The position numbers and the translations under genes are program-made. Of a stretch of 64,000 nt of DNA, positions 8,006-16,666 are shown piece after piece. Below the pieces are notes generated by a model, which ran no database searches, was not told where the DNA came from, and saw only the letters and a program-made list of their open reading frames with translations. How positions within the stretch are numbered: the stretch's first letter is position 1; every line of letters begins with the position of its first letter. The stretch is taken from contig NZ_ATTQ01000010.1 of assembly GCF_000419765.1 (NCBI RefSeq), positions 62,154-126,153 on the forward strand. Reading direction: 5' to 3'. This DNA is from Rhizobium mongolense USDA 1844. Its GTDB lineage: Bacteria > Pseudomonadota > Alphaproteobacteria > Rhizobiales > Rhizobiaceae.

Positions 8006-9967
8006 TTAGGCACGTGCGGCGATATTCTGACGATTGGCGATCAGGTCGTCGACCACCGCGGGATCGGCCAAGGTCGAGGTATCGCCGAGGGAGCCGAAGT
8101 CATCCTCGGCAATCTTGCGCAGGATACGGCGCATGATCTTGCCGGAGCGGGTCTTCGGCAGGCCGGGAGCAAACTGCACCTTATCCGGAGAAGCGATCGG
8201 ACCGATCTCGGTGCGCACATGCTTGACCAATTCCCGGCGGAGTTCGTCCGAGCCCTCATGGCCCGCCATCAACGTGACATAGCAATAGATGCCCTGTCCC
8301 TTGATTGCATGCGGATAGCCGACGACCGCCGCTTCCGACACGAGATTGTGTGAAACCAGTGCCGATTCAACTTCCGCCGTACCGAGACGATGGCCTGAGA
8401 CGTTCAGCACGTCGTCGACGCGGCCGGTGATCCAGTAATATCCGTCCTCGTCGCGGCGGCAGCCGTCACCGGTGAAATACTTGCCCTTGTAGGTGGAGAA
8501 GTATGTCTGGATGAAGCGCTCGTGGTCCCCATAGACGGTACGCATCTGGCCCGGCCAGCTGTCGGTGATGCAGAGATTACCGTCGGCAGCGCCCTCGAGC
8601 ACCTTGCCCTCGTTGTCAACAAGCTGCGGCGTGACCCCGAAGAACGGCACCGTTGCCGAGCCCGGCTTCAGATCGGTCGCGCCCGGCAGCGGTGTGATCA
8701 TGTGGCCGCCGGTTTCCGTCTGCCACCAGGTATCTATCACCGGGCAGCGCTTGTCGCCGACGACATTATAGTACCACTCCCAGGCTTCCGGATTGATCGG
8801 CTCGCCGACCGTCCCGAGCAGGCGCAAGGACGAGCGGGACGAGCGGGTGACAAAATGGTCGCCGGCGCCCATCAACGAACGGATCGCTGTCGGAGCGGTA
8901 TAAAAGATGTTGACCTTGTGCTTGTCGATGATCTCCCAGAAACGGCCCTGATCCGGGAAGTTCGGCACTCCCTCGAACATCAGCGTCGTCGCACAGTTCG
9001 CCAGCGGACCGTAGACGATGTAGGAGTGACCGGTGACCCAGCCGACATCGGCGGTACACCAGTAGATATCGCCGGGATGATAGTCGAAGACATATTCATG
9101 CGTCATCGACGCATAGACCAAATAACCACCAGTCGTATGAACGACGCCCTTTGGCTTTCCGGTCGAGCCAGACGTATAGAGAATGAAAAGCGGGTCTTCC
9201 GCCTTCATTTTGACCGGCGGGCATTCGTCCTTCACGGTCGCGACTTCCTGATGGTACCAGAGGTCACGGCCTGGTGCCCAGCCGATCTTGCCGCCCGTGC
9301 GGCGCACGACCAGCACTTTGTCGACGATGACGTGCTGCTTGGCGGCAATATGAATCGCTGTATCTGTGTTGGCTTTGAGAGGAACCGGCTTGCCGCCGCG
9401 CACACCTTCGTCGCAAGTTATGACGAAGGTCGATTCACAGTCTACGATACGGCCGGCCAGCGCTTCCGGCGAGAAGCCTCCGAAGACCACCGAATGCACC
9501 GCGCCGATGCGGGAACAGGCGAGCATCGTATAGGCGGCCTCAGGGATCATCGGCATATAGATGGTGACGCGGTCACCTTTCTTGACGCCGTGTCTCTTCA
9601 GCACATTCGCCAACCGACAGACCTGATCGTAAAGCTCGTTATATGTGACCTTCTTGTCGACATAGGGGTTGTCGCCTTCGAAGATGATGGCCGTCTGGTT
9701 ACCGTGCGTCTTCAGATGCCTGTCGATGCAGTTATAGGAGACGTTGGTTTGGCCGTCTTCGAACCACTTGATCGAGACCTTGCCGGTGAAGGAAGTGTTC
9801 TTGACCTTGGTGTACGGCTTGAACCAATCGATCCGCTTGCCATGCTTGCCCCAGAATTTGTCCGGGTTCTCGACGCTTTCATCGTACCATTGCTCGTACT
9901 TGGCCTTGTCGATCAGGGCATGGCTCTTCACCGGCTTGGTGACCGCGTACTTCATAATCTCAGACAT
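8006..9967 (-). CDS. acsA: Acetyl-CoA synthetase
   Basis: A 653-residue AMP-forming ligase that makes acetyl-CoA from acetate, ATP and CoA in the cytoplasm. It has the full length of the family, the adenylation motif YTSGSTGKPKG, the aromatic motif DTWWQTETGG, the hinge segment YWITGRVDD, and the C-terminal PKTRSGKIMRR carrying the lysine that acetyltransferases modify. An in-frame ATG at 9955 is an alternative start. It lies 32 bases downstream of the glucose-6-phosphate isomerase gene on the same strand, so it may be the last gene of the frcBCA-like operon. Its location inside a genomic island is unusual for a housekeeping enzyme. Confidence 0.95.
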   Translation of the reverse strand: MSEIMKYAVTKPVKSHALIDKAKYEQWYDESVENPDKFWGKHGKRIDWFKPYTKVKNTSFTGKVSIKWFEDGQTNVSYNCIDRHLKTHGNQTAIIFEGDNPYVDKKVTYNELYDQVCRLANVLKRHGVKKGDRVTIYMPMIPEAAYTMLACSRIGAVHSVVFGGFSPEALAGRIVDCESTFVITCDEGVRGGKPVPLKANTDTAIHIAAKQHVIVDKVLVVRRTGGKIGWAPGRDLWYHQEVATVKDECPPVKMKAEDPLFILYTSGSTGKPKGVVHTTGGYLVYASMTHEYVFDYHPGDIYWCTADVGWVTGHSYIVYGPLANCATTLMFEGVPNFPDQGRFWEIIDKHKVNIFYTAPTAIRSLMGAGDHFVTRSSRSSLRLLGTVGEPINPEAWEWYYNVVGDKRCPVIDTWWQTETGGHMITPLPGATDLKPGSATVPFFGVTPQLVDNEGKVLEGAADGNLCITDSWPGQMRTVYGDHERFIQTYFSTYKGKYFTGDGCRRDEDGYYWITGRVDDVLNVSGHRLGTAEVESALVSHNLVSEAAVVGYPHAIKGQGIYCYVTLMAGHEGSDELRRELVKHVRTEIGPIASPDKVQFAPGLPKTRSGKIMRRILRKIAEDDFGSLGDTSTLADPAVVDDLIANRQNIAARA

Positions 9968-9999
9968 TTCGCACCACTGGTATCAGAAATCAAAATGGA

Positions 10000-10566
10000 T
10001 CACGCCGCATAGCGTGGATTGTCCACGATCACGTCCGCGCCGTCCCGGTCGACGACAACCTTTCGCATTCCGCGCTTGAGAATGTCGCCGTAGTCGTGGC
10101 CGGCCTCGACATTGCACACCCAAACGAAAACCAGCTTTTCGGTGCCGACATTGATGGATCGGTGAGCCCAATCGGGAGGGATGAAGGCGCAAACACCAGG
10201 CTCCATCCTCACCACTCTCGTTTCGCCGTCGCGGGACTCGAGCAGCAACACACCGTGGCCGCTCTGCGTGTAATAAACCTCACCCATGTCTCGCCGCTGG
10301 TGGAAATGGCCGCGAGTCATGAAGTACTCGCCGCCGACATTGCCTGCCTCCATTGTGGTGGTCCCGAAGAAGAGGTCGCTGCCCTCTTTCTTGTATTCGA
10401 TGACCTCATACACCACCGGGTCACCCTCCGTGGCCACCATCCTGTCGAGTTCGGCTCGGTCTTGAAAGACCTCCCGAAGCTCGCTGAGACGTTTCGTGTA
10501 CTTCCCGGTGTCTGGCGAGACCTCTCCGGTCAGGCCGTTGATGAGCACACCTTCAGGCAACAACAT
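10000..10566 (-). CDS. Cupin-type glucose-6-phosphate isomerase
   Basis: 188 residues matching the cupin (archaeal-type, PF06560-like) phosphoglucose isomerase, unrelated to the large Pgi. The metal-binding cupin motif is visible as GHFHQRRDMGEVYYTQSGHG, followed by the second conserved region with PPDWAHRSINVG. It would interconvert fructose 6-phosphate and glucose 6-phosphate. The start overlaps the end of the upstream ATPase gene by 14 bases, which places it in the sugar importer operon and suggests that the imported sugar reaches the hexose phosphate pool. Confidence 0.85.
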   Translation of the reverse strand: MLLPEGVLINGLTGEVSPDTGKYTKRLSELREVFQDRAELDRMVATEGDPVVYEVIEYKKEGSDLFFGTTTMEAGNVGGEYFMTRGHFHQRRDMGEVYYTQSGHGVLLLESRDGETRVVRMEPGVCAFIPPDWAHRSINVGTEKLVFVWVCNVEAGHDYGDILKRGMRKVVVDRDGADVIVDNPRYAA

Positions 10567-11377
10567 GGCTCGATCCTTTCAATTGCGCCGGCGACATTGC
10601 CCCGGTCATCACCGCGACCGCGTCCGACATCGTGCATTCCTTGGGATTTAGGACAGCCACCCGTTTTCCAAGCCGATGGACGTGAATACGATCGGCAATC
10701 TCGAACACATGCGGCATATTGTGACTGATCAGGACAATCGGGATGCCCTTGCTTTTGACGTCCAGAATAAGGTCGAGTACACGACGGCTCTCTTTGACGC
10801 CCAGCGCCGCCGTCGGTTCGTCCATGAAAATGACCCGGCTGCCGAACGCGGCCGCGCGCGCGATCGCGACGCCCTGGCGTTGTCCGCCCGACAGCGTTTC
10901 CACTGGCTGGTCTATATTTTGAATCGTCAGGAGACCGAGTTCCGACAATTTGGTTCTCGCTATAGTGCGCATTGCCGGCTGATCCAGTCGTCGCAGTAGC
11001 CTGCCCGATAGACCGGAGCGGCGCACCTCCCGCCCAAGGAACATGTTATCGGCGATCGACAGCGCCGGAGACAGCGCGAGGTTCTGGTACACGGTCTCGA
11101 TGCCGGCGTTTCGGGCATCCTCGGGTGAACGGAACGCAACTGGCGATCCTCCAAGCTTGATCTCCCCCTCGTCCGGCGTTACCGCGCCACAAAGGGCCTT
11201 GATCAGGGTGCTCTTGCCTGCGCCGTTGTCGCCGATCACAGCGAGGATTTCGCCAGGCATGAGATCGAAATCACTGCCATCGATGGCCACGACATGGCCG
11301 TATCTCTTGGCTAGCCCCCGCGCGGTCAAAGCGGGGACAGTCGCCGAAGGGATGCTGTCCTTGACGTTGGTTGTCAT
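10553..11377 (-). CDS. frcA: Sugar ABC transporter ATPase, FrcA-like
   Basis: A 274-residue single-domain ATPase with Walker A GDNGAGKST at 49-57, LSGGQ at 162-166 and Walker B VIFMDEP at 182-188. Most CUT2 importers use a double ATPase of about 500 residues; a single-domain one with these partners is the arrangement known for rhizobial fructose/mannose/ribose importers (FrcBCA). ATG 11377 overlaps the permease stop in an ATGA, so the genes are coupled; the frame extends upstream to 11647 only as antisense-like sequence inside the permease gene. The substrate is inferred from similarity remembered for FrcB, not tested. Confidence 0.75.
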   Translation of the reverse strand: MTTNVKDSIPSATVPALTARGLAKRYGHVVAIDGSDFDLMPGEILAVIGDNGAGKSTLIKALCGAVTPDEGEIKLGGSPVAFRSPEDARNAGIETVYQNLALSPALSIADNMFLGREVRRSGLSGRLLRRLDQPAMRTIARTKLSELGLLTIQNIDQPVETLSGGQRQGVAIARAAAFGSRVIFMDEPTAALGVKESRRVLDLILDVKSKGIPIVLISHNMPHVFEIADRIHVHRLGKRVAVLNPKECTMSDAVAVMTGAMSPAQLKGSSHVVA

Positions 11378-12441
11378 GCCGAAATCCTCCGAATCCACTG
11401 ATCGATTGTCACAGCAAGGATGATGAGTCCGCCCACAGCGAACTCCTGCCAAAGGACCTCGACGCCCCACAGAGCCAATCCATTGCGGAACGTGCCGACG
11501 ATGAGGGCACCAATCAGCGAGCCGACGATCGAACCTCGGCCACCAAAGAGCGAGGTTCCACCGATAACCACAGCGGTTATCGCATCGAGATTGGCATTCG
11601 CACCCGCCAATGGAGATACAGCGCCGATACGGCCTATTACGACCCATCCTGCGATCGCACAGATGAAGCCGGCGATGGAATAGACCGCGATCAAGGTCTT
11701 CTTGGAATTGATGCCCGCGAGGCGAACGGCTTCGGGATCGTCACCGGTAGCGTAGATATGGCGGCCGAAGGCTGTTTGCGTGAGGACGAACCAAACGAAA
11801 GCGGCGATCGCGATCATCAGTACCGAGCCTGCTGTCAGGACAGCGCCACCACCAATCGGAAATCGCGTCCCTAGCCATTGCAACATCGGTGCGGCTGCGG
11901 CGACGTCCTGTGATCGGATCGTTTCCGAGCGCGATACGTACAAGACCATCGCACCGAACATCGACCAGGTACCCAACGTGACGATGAAGGGCGGGAGGCG
12001 TAGCATCGCAACGAACATGCCGTTGATGAAGCCACAGAGCGTGCCGCAGAGAAGGCCCGCCAGGAAACTAAGCTCGGGCGGGAGCCCCAGAACAACGGAA
12101 AGACGCCCCATTACCACTGCCGACAATACCATCATAGCTCCGACAGACAGATCGATGCCCGCAGTCAGGATGATGAGCGTTTGTGCAATGGCGAGAACGC
12201 CGATGATGGTGACTTGTTGGAGAATGAGGGAAAGATTGAATGGCGCGAAGAACTTGCCTCCCACGCCGAAAGCGAACACCGTGATGCCGAGCAGGAGGAC
12301 GATGAGCGGAACCGAGGTCGGATGCTTGTGAAGGAAACCCTGGACCTTCTTCACCATTCCGCTCGATGCGGCGAAGCTTGCGACATCGGTAGATGCGCCC
12401 TTCAAACCGTCTTCCGCGTTGGTGGAAATGTTGTCAGTCAT
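11374..12441 (-). CDS. frcC: Sugar ABC transporter permease, FrcC-like
   Basis: 355 residues with an N-terminal cytoplasmic stretch of about 50 residues and eight or more hydrophobic segments. Family markers are AGIDLSVGAMM and the FGGRGS segment before the last helices, typical of CUT2 (RbsC-like) permeases. ATG 12441 is the first codon compatible with the membrane topology; the frame upstream is hairpin DNA. It is the middle gene of the binding protein-permease-ATPase operon and would form the inner-membrane channel. Confidence 0.8.
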   Translation of the reverse strand: MTDNISTNAEDGLKGASTDVASFAASSGMVKKVQGFLHKHPTSVPLIVLLLGITVFAFGVGGKFFAPFNLSLILQQVTIIGVLAIAQTLIILTAGIDLSVGAMMVLSAVVMGRLSVVLGLPPELSFLAGLLCGTLCGFINGMFVAMLRLPPFIVTLGTWSMFGAMVLYVSRSETIRSQDVAAAAPMLQWLGTRFPIGGGAVLTAGSVLMIAIAAFVWFVLTQTAFGRHIYATGDDPEAVRLAGINSKKTLIAVYSIAGFICAIAGWVVIGRIGAVSPLAGANANLDAITAVVIGGTSLFGGRGSIVGSLIGALIVGTFRNGLALWGVEVLWQEFAVGGLIILAVTIDQWIRRISA

Positions 12442-12462
12442 GGCGATGGCTCCGATTAAACA

Positions 12463-12485
12463 GCGGGCCGCCAGAGGCAGCCCGC
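12463..12485 (-). terminator. Intercistronic hairpin between binding protein and permease genes
   Basis: A ten-pair stem (one G-U) with a TCT loop, read on the minus strand, no T tract. Such stem-loops between a binding-protein gene and its permease usually protect or partly terminate the message, giving more binding protein than permease. Confidence 0.6.
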
Positions 12486-12501
12486 GCAACTCTTCGAGAG
12501 G

Positions 12502-13515
12502 TTAGCCCCAGCACAACTGGAGGCCTTTCTTGGTGTCGATGGACTCAACACCGTTGACGGGCTTGTCGGTGATCAGCTTGACGCCCGTGTCGAAGAACTT
12601 CAGCCCCGGAGTGGGCTGGGGCTTTTCACCAGTCTTGATGTACTTGTCGAGCGCCTCGACGCCGATCGAGCCCATGTTCTTGAGGAACTGCATCGAAGTC
12701 GCGCCGATGACACCCGCCTCGACGTTCTTGACACCCGGGCAACCGCCATCGATCGATACGACGAGCACGGAGCCGTCGTCCTTGCCGACAGCCTTGAGCG
12801 CCTCCCAAGCACCAGCCGCGGACGGTTCATTGATGGTGTAGACGACGTTGATGTCGCTGCACTTCTGCAGAAGTTTCTCCATGGCGGTGCGTCCACCGTC
12901 TTCAGCTCCGCCGGTCATCTCGTGGCCGCAGATGCGATTGTCGGTCTCGTCGCCGTAGCGATTGGGGTCCTTGATATCGATCCCGAAGCCCTTCATGAAT
13001 CCTTGGTCGCGAAGGAAGTCGACAGATGGCTGACTGACGGCGAGATCGAGGAAGGCGATCTTCGCGTTTGCTGACTTGTCGCCGAGCGTCTTGGACGCCC
13101 ACTCGCCGATCAATTGACCGGCCTTGAAGTTATCCGTTCCGAACGTCGCATCTGCCGCGTCAATGGGCTCGAGCGGTGTGTCGAGCGCGATCACCAAAAC
13201 CCCTGCATCACGCGCGGCCTTTACGGCAGGCACGATAGCCTTCGTGTCACTCGGTGTGATCAGGATGCCCTTCGCTCCAGAAGAGACGAGATTTTCAATC
13301 GCCTCCACCTGACCGTCATTGTCGCCATCGAACTTGCCGGCGAACGACCGAAGCTCGAGACCAAGCTCCTTGGCCTTCTCCTCGGCCCCTTCCCGCATCT
13401 TGACGAAGCCGGGGTTGGTATTCGTCTTCGTGATAATTCCGACGATCTCGGCCGCCATTGCGTGACCGCCAAACAGCATAGACGCCGCGACCAACGCAGC
13501 CATACGAACTTTCAT
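12502..13515 (-). CDS. frcB: Periplasmic sugar-binding protein, FrcB-like
   Basis: 337 residues with a signal peptide (MKVRMAALVAASMLFGGHAM, cleavage after AMA) and a periplasmic binding protein type 1 fold. The segments ITKTNTNPGFVKMREGAEEK, INEPSAAGAWEALKAVG and the ending KGLQLCWG closely match rhizobial FrcB, which binds fructose, mannose and ribose. Two cysteines (near GHEMT and CSDINV) could form a disulfide. ATG 13515 precedes the signal peptide directly. Its promoter region carries AT-rich sites shared with other island operons, so control by the divergent ROK regulator is likely. Confidence 0.8.
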   Translation of the reverse strand: MKVRMAALVAASMLFGGHAMAAEIVGIITKTNTNPGFVKMREGAEEKAKELGLELRSFAGKFDGDNDGQVEAIENLVSSGAKGILITPSDTKAIVPAVKAARDAGVLVIALDTPLEPIDAADATFGTDNFKAGQLIGEWASKTLGDKSANAKIAFLDLAVSQPSVDFLRDQGFMKGFGIDIKDPNRYGDETDNRICGHEMTGGAEDGGRTAMEKLLQKCSDINVVYTINEPSAAGAWEALKAVGKDDGSVLVVSIDGGCPGVKNVEAGVIGATSMQFLKNMGSIGVEALDKYIKTGEKPQPTPGLKFFDTGVKLITDKPVNGVESIDTKKGLQLCWG

Positions 13516-13582
13516 GATTGCCTCCCGTTGAGATCGCTCCTCCTTGAGCGATCGGCAAAAATTCCATGCTGACGCCGGAAGA

Positions 13583-13614
13583 GTCAATAGTTTTTTTTGT
13601 ATAAAAATTAACTT
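13583..13614. promoter_or_regulatory. Putative ROK-regulator operator A
   Basis: AT-rich element upstream of the FrcB-like gene. Read on the minus strand it aligns with sites at 22371 and 27186 on TTAATT, a T-rich run, ACAAAA and AAAC, and with 22371 it shares flanking GTC and TTGAC. It lies where the promoter of the frcBCA-like operon should be. Role inferred from recurrence only. Confidence 0.5.
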
Positions 13615-13660
13615 AGACTATTGTACGCCCTCGTATTCCCGAGGTATTTTGGGCCAATGG

Positions 13661-13684
13661 GTTTGTTTCAAAAGAAAAATAATG
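13661..13684. promoter_or_regulatory. Putative ROK-regulator operator D (autoregulation)
   Basis: GTTTGTTTCAAAAGAAAAAT with a TTTC-AAAA-GAAA dyad, 47 bases before the ATG of the ROK regulator. It resembles the site at 27186. The position fits autoregulation or joint control of the divergent operons. Confidence 0.45.
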
Positions 13685-13730
13685 CGATAGACATCCGCTA
13701 AGACCCGTGAATTTTCGGACGTTATGCAGA

Positions 13731-14939
13731 ATGGTCGACCAGACAGTTGCCAAATACCTGAACGAGCTACGCATCCTCACGATGCTGCGAACACAAGGGC
13801 CCGCGAGCCGCGCCGACATCGCCAGATGGCTTGGTGTCACGCCGGCCACTATCACGCGCCTGATCAACAGTCTGATTGACCGCGATCTCGCGGAAGAATC
13901 GAAGACGGCTGGCAAAACCCCAGACGGTCAAAGAGAACCCGGCAGGCCGGGCGGGCGTGTTTCGCTTAACCCAAGCGGAGCTTTCTTCCTCGGCGTCGAG
14001 ATTGGCGTAGGCATCATTCGTTTCGCGGTAATCGATCTGATGGCGAACGTCGTGGACTCGACGGAAATCACTGTCAGCCGGACCCTATCACCCTCCGAGG
14101 CGGTCGCTGCTATCGCCGATCACCTGAACGCCCTAAAAAAACAGAAGCTGTTCAAGTCGAAAATCATGAGTGTCGGAGTAACCGTTCCAGGTATCGTGAC
14201 CTCCGATGGCTTCGTGATCAATCTTCCGATCCTTGGATGGAAGTCCGTGGACCTGCGCGCCGAACTGTCGAGCGCAATCACACTGCCTTGCTTCGTCGAG
14301 AACAACGCCAATGCTGCGGCATTCGGTGCCGTCTACACCCAGCCCTCCCTGCCCAGCATCTGCACCATTTTCCTCAAGCTTGGCACTGGCTGCGGCGGGG
14401 CTGCAGTGGTGAACGGCCGACCTCTTCGGGGAGCCAACGGAACCGCCGGTGAATTCGGACACATCCGGCTGTCGGATCAGGGCGCGCTTTGCAGTTGTGG
14501 CCAGCGGGGCTGCCTGGAAAGCTGGGTCAATCTCGGGGCGCTTGCACGAAACTACATGGACACCGACAAGCTGACCGAAAGCCAGTTTGCCGCCCTCCCC
14601 GCCGAAGTCGTCCACGAAGCGGACGCCGGAAACGCCAAGGCGATCGTCGCGCTGGAGAGTTTCAGCCATTGGATGGGGTTGGGAATCGTATCCCTCATCA
14701 ACATGTTCAATCCCTCCACGGTCATCCTCGGCGGTGTCATGCGCCCCGTCCTGGAACACACGATCGATCAAATACGAAGCGCTGTTGAGGCTGGCATCAT
14801 TTCAGGTATTCCGGTCCCCGACGTTCGCCTTTCGGAACTTGGAAAGTTCGAATGCGCGATCGGCGCAGCGACCATCGCGCACCACCATGCTTTCGACATT
14901 TCGCGCGTCGAAATGCATGAACACGAGCTTCAGCTTTAG
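13731..14939 (+). CDS. ROK-family transcriptional regulator
   Basis: 402 residues. Residues 15-55 form a winged helix-turn-helix (SRADIARWLGVTPATITRL), followed by a ROK sugar-sensing domain with GEFGHI and the zinc motif CSCGQRGCLESW. The N-terminal ROK motif reads VEIGVGI rather than DxGGT, so it is a regulator, not a kinase. It is divergent from the FrcB-like gene across 215 bases holding two AT-rich sites. The likely role is a repressor released by a sugar or sugar phosphate. A GTG at 13707 is an alternative start. The HAD gene follows 26 bases later. Confidence 0.85.
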   Translation: MVDQTVAKYLNELRILTMLRTQGPASRADIARWLGVTPATITRLINSLIDRDLAEESKTAGKTPDGQREPGRPGGRVSLNPSGAFFLGVEIGVGIIRFAVIDLMANVVDSTEITVSRTLSPSEAVAAIADHLNALKKQKLFKSKIMSVGVTVPGIVTSDGFVINLPILGWKSVDLRAELSSAITLPCFVENNANAAAFGAVYTQPSLPSICTIFLKLGTGCGGAAVVNGRPLRGANGTAGEFGHIRLSDQGALCSCGQRGCLESWVNLGALARNYMDTDKLTESQFAALPAEVVHEADAGNAKAIVALESFSHWMGLGIVSLINMFNPSTVILGGVMRPVLEHTIDQIRSAVEAGIISGIPVPDVRLSELGKFECAIGAATIAHHHAFDISRVEMHEHELQL

Positions 14940-14965
14940 TAGGCTGACGGAATAAGAGCCTTACC

Positions 14966-15607
14966 GTGACCACGCTACCCGATCTGTCCCAGTACCAGTT
15001 TTCCGCTATCGTGTTCGACTGCGATGGAACGCTCGTCGATTCCGCCGCGCTTCACTATGAGGCTTTCCGAAGTGGATTGCTGGATCAGGGTCTCGACATG
15101 AACCGGACTTGGTACATGGAGAGAACGGGGTTATCGCGTCATGCGCTGATAGCCGCCCATGCCGAAGAGTTTGGAAGTCAAATCGATGTTCCCGCTGTCG
15201 TGGCGAGGAGCGAAGATTGGTTTGCCGAAAACGTCCATCGAATGACCGAGGTCGCAGAAATAGCCGGGCTCGCGCGCAAATATGCGGGGAAAGTTCCGAT
15301 CGCTGTCGCTTCGGGCGGTCAAAGGGTTCACGTCGAGGGCTCCCTCACGGCAACAGGCCTGATTGGCCTCTTCGATGCCATCGTCACGTTGGAAGACGTC
15401 GGCGTTGGAAAGCCTGACCCGGCAGTCTTTCTCAAGGCTGCCGAATTGCTAGGCGTGCCGCCAAGAGAGTGCCTCGCCTTCGACGATACTGATGAGGGTG
15501 TCGAAGCAGCAACCCGGGCTGGAATGACAACAATCGACGTAAGACAACTCGCCGACTGGTCAAGCGCCGCCCCGACCGGAGGGGCGACTATGCGCTCCTC
15601 CGATTAG
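14966..15607 (+). CDS. HAD-superfamily sugar phosphatase or phosphoglucomutase-like protein
   Basis: 213 residues with HAD motif I FDCDGTLVDS (nucleophile D, general acid D), motif II ASGG, motif III GKPDP and motif IV AFDDTDEG. It belongs to subfamily IA with a helical cap, like YqaB or beta-phosphoglucomutase relatives, so it probably acts on a small sugar phosphate. GTG start preceded by AAGAG. It follows the ROK regulator and would be co-transcribed. Its 3' end overlaps the convergent CHAT gene by 20 bases, which shows that the CHAT gene was brought in against it. Confidence 0.8.
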   Translation: MTTLPDLSQYQFSAIVFDCDGTLVDSAALHYEAFRSGLLDQGLDMNRTWYMERTGLSRHALIAAHAEEFGSQIDVPAVVARSEDWFAENVHRMTEVAEIAGLARKYAGKVPIAVASGGQRVHVEGSLTATGLIGLFDAIVTLEDVGVGKPDPAVFLKAAELLGVPPRECLAFDDTDEGVEAATRAGMTTIDVRQLADWSSAAPTGGATMRSSD

Positions 15608-16658
15608 TGAGAAATGATTTCAGCAGTCGGTCAAACATGGGCTTAAACTTGGGATAGGCTCTGACCAGATGTTCAAACTCGCGTTGATAATATTTCAACG
15701 TATCCGCGAGCTCCTTGCGCGCGTAATCGCTCGCCGGGCCATGCCGCCGTCTGCTGAGAACCTGCATCATTCCAAGTATGCGCCGCGCTATGTATTCCGG
15801 TGCGTCAACTGTCGTGGGCCTTAGCTGAGAGGTGTACACCCCAGTTACGATGTAGGGCTTTCGAATAGAGGATTGGTATGTCTCCCGCTGTGCTGACCAA
15901 AGCGCATGCGCAAGGTTCTTGTCGTAGTGCTTTGTAATCGCACGAACAATCACCTCTTCCGCCTCCCAAGGCAGAACTTCAACGAGAGTCCCGATGTACG
16001 TCGAGGCCCCAGCGTACATGAAACGGCCGGCAAGCTCGTGCCACGACACACAGGCATTGTTCACGATGACGGGATTGCCGTACCCAGCGATCGTCTGCAC
16101 CATCGCTATGTAATTGAAATCGGACATCGCAAGTGCTGCCGAACCATATACACGGTCAATCTGCTCGCTCTTGACCGGCTTCAGCTCTTTCTTCTCGCTG
16201 GTTAAGGTGACCCAATCCTTGATCGCGGTACCCACTTCGACCTTGGCGTCCTTTTCTGGATCAGTCCACGACACTCCGTCGATGCTGTGGAATACGCTCA
16301 TCACTGTGACTTTGAGCATTTCGGGGTCGTCGGTTGTGGCAATTCCCGGCGCGCTATCGGCGACGAGTTCCCTTTCCTTGCCAGAACTGTCGGTGAATCT
16401 GTAGGTTTCCCGGACACCGCTAACGTCCCCACAGTGGGTTGCAATCAAGAGAAAATCGTAGGGGTACCAGTCAACCATCGTGCTGATTGCACGCACAGAC
16501 GCACCACCGCCTTCGTACGTCCGCACAAAGCTGCCTCGATTGAACAGGGCCTGGCGCACTTTCGCTATTTCAGGAGCATCGGTTTGGGCGGGGTCCACCA
16601 AAGCGGCGACAACCGTGCCTACCGAACTGTCAAACTGGCGCGCGAAGCCATTGACCAC
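15588..16658 (-). CDS. CHAT-domain (caspase-like) protein, C-terminal part
   Basis: 356 residues from a GTG. It shows the His-Cys dyad of CHAT proteases: His75 in LLIATHCGD and Cys203 in VNNACVSWHE, followed by the usual GASTYIGTLVEVLPWEAE and an ALWSAQRE helix. CHAT proteases act in several prokaryotic immune systems. The residues read just before the GTG in this frame (LGVQVV) continue naturally from the end of the upstream ORF (SFIPD), so this is probably the second half of one protein of about 620 residues cut by a one-base frameshift. The C-terminal 60 residues are basic and unrecognised. Confidence 0.65.
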   Translation of the reverse strand: MVNGFARQFDSSVGTVVAALVDPAQTDAPEIAKVRQALFNRGSFVRTYEGGGASVRAISTMVDWYPYDFLLIATHCGDVSGVRETYRFTDSSGKERELVADSAPGIATTDDPEMLKVTVMSVFHSIDGVSWTDPEKDAKVEVGTAIKDWVTLTSEKKELKPVKSEQIDRVYGSAALAMSDFNYIAMVQTIAGYGNPVIVNNACVSWHELAGRFMYAGASTYIGTLVEVLPWEAEEVIVRAITKHYDKNLAHALWSAQRETYQSSIRKPYIVTGVYTSQLRPTTVDAPEYIARRILGMMQVLSRRRHGPASDYARKELADTLKYYQREFEHLVRAYPKFKPMFDRLLKSFLTNRRSA

Positions 16659-16666
16659 CTGAACGC

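Noticed and set aside
7765..8013. 82-codon minus-strand frame in the gap before acsA
   Set aside because: Arg/Pro-rich, no ribosome site, overlaps the acsA stop; unlikely to be a gene.
8522..10012. 496-codon plus-strand frame opposite acsA
   Set aside because: acsA on the minus strand is full length with all motifs; the opposite frame has no ribosome site or domain.
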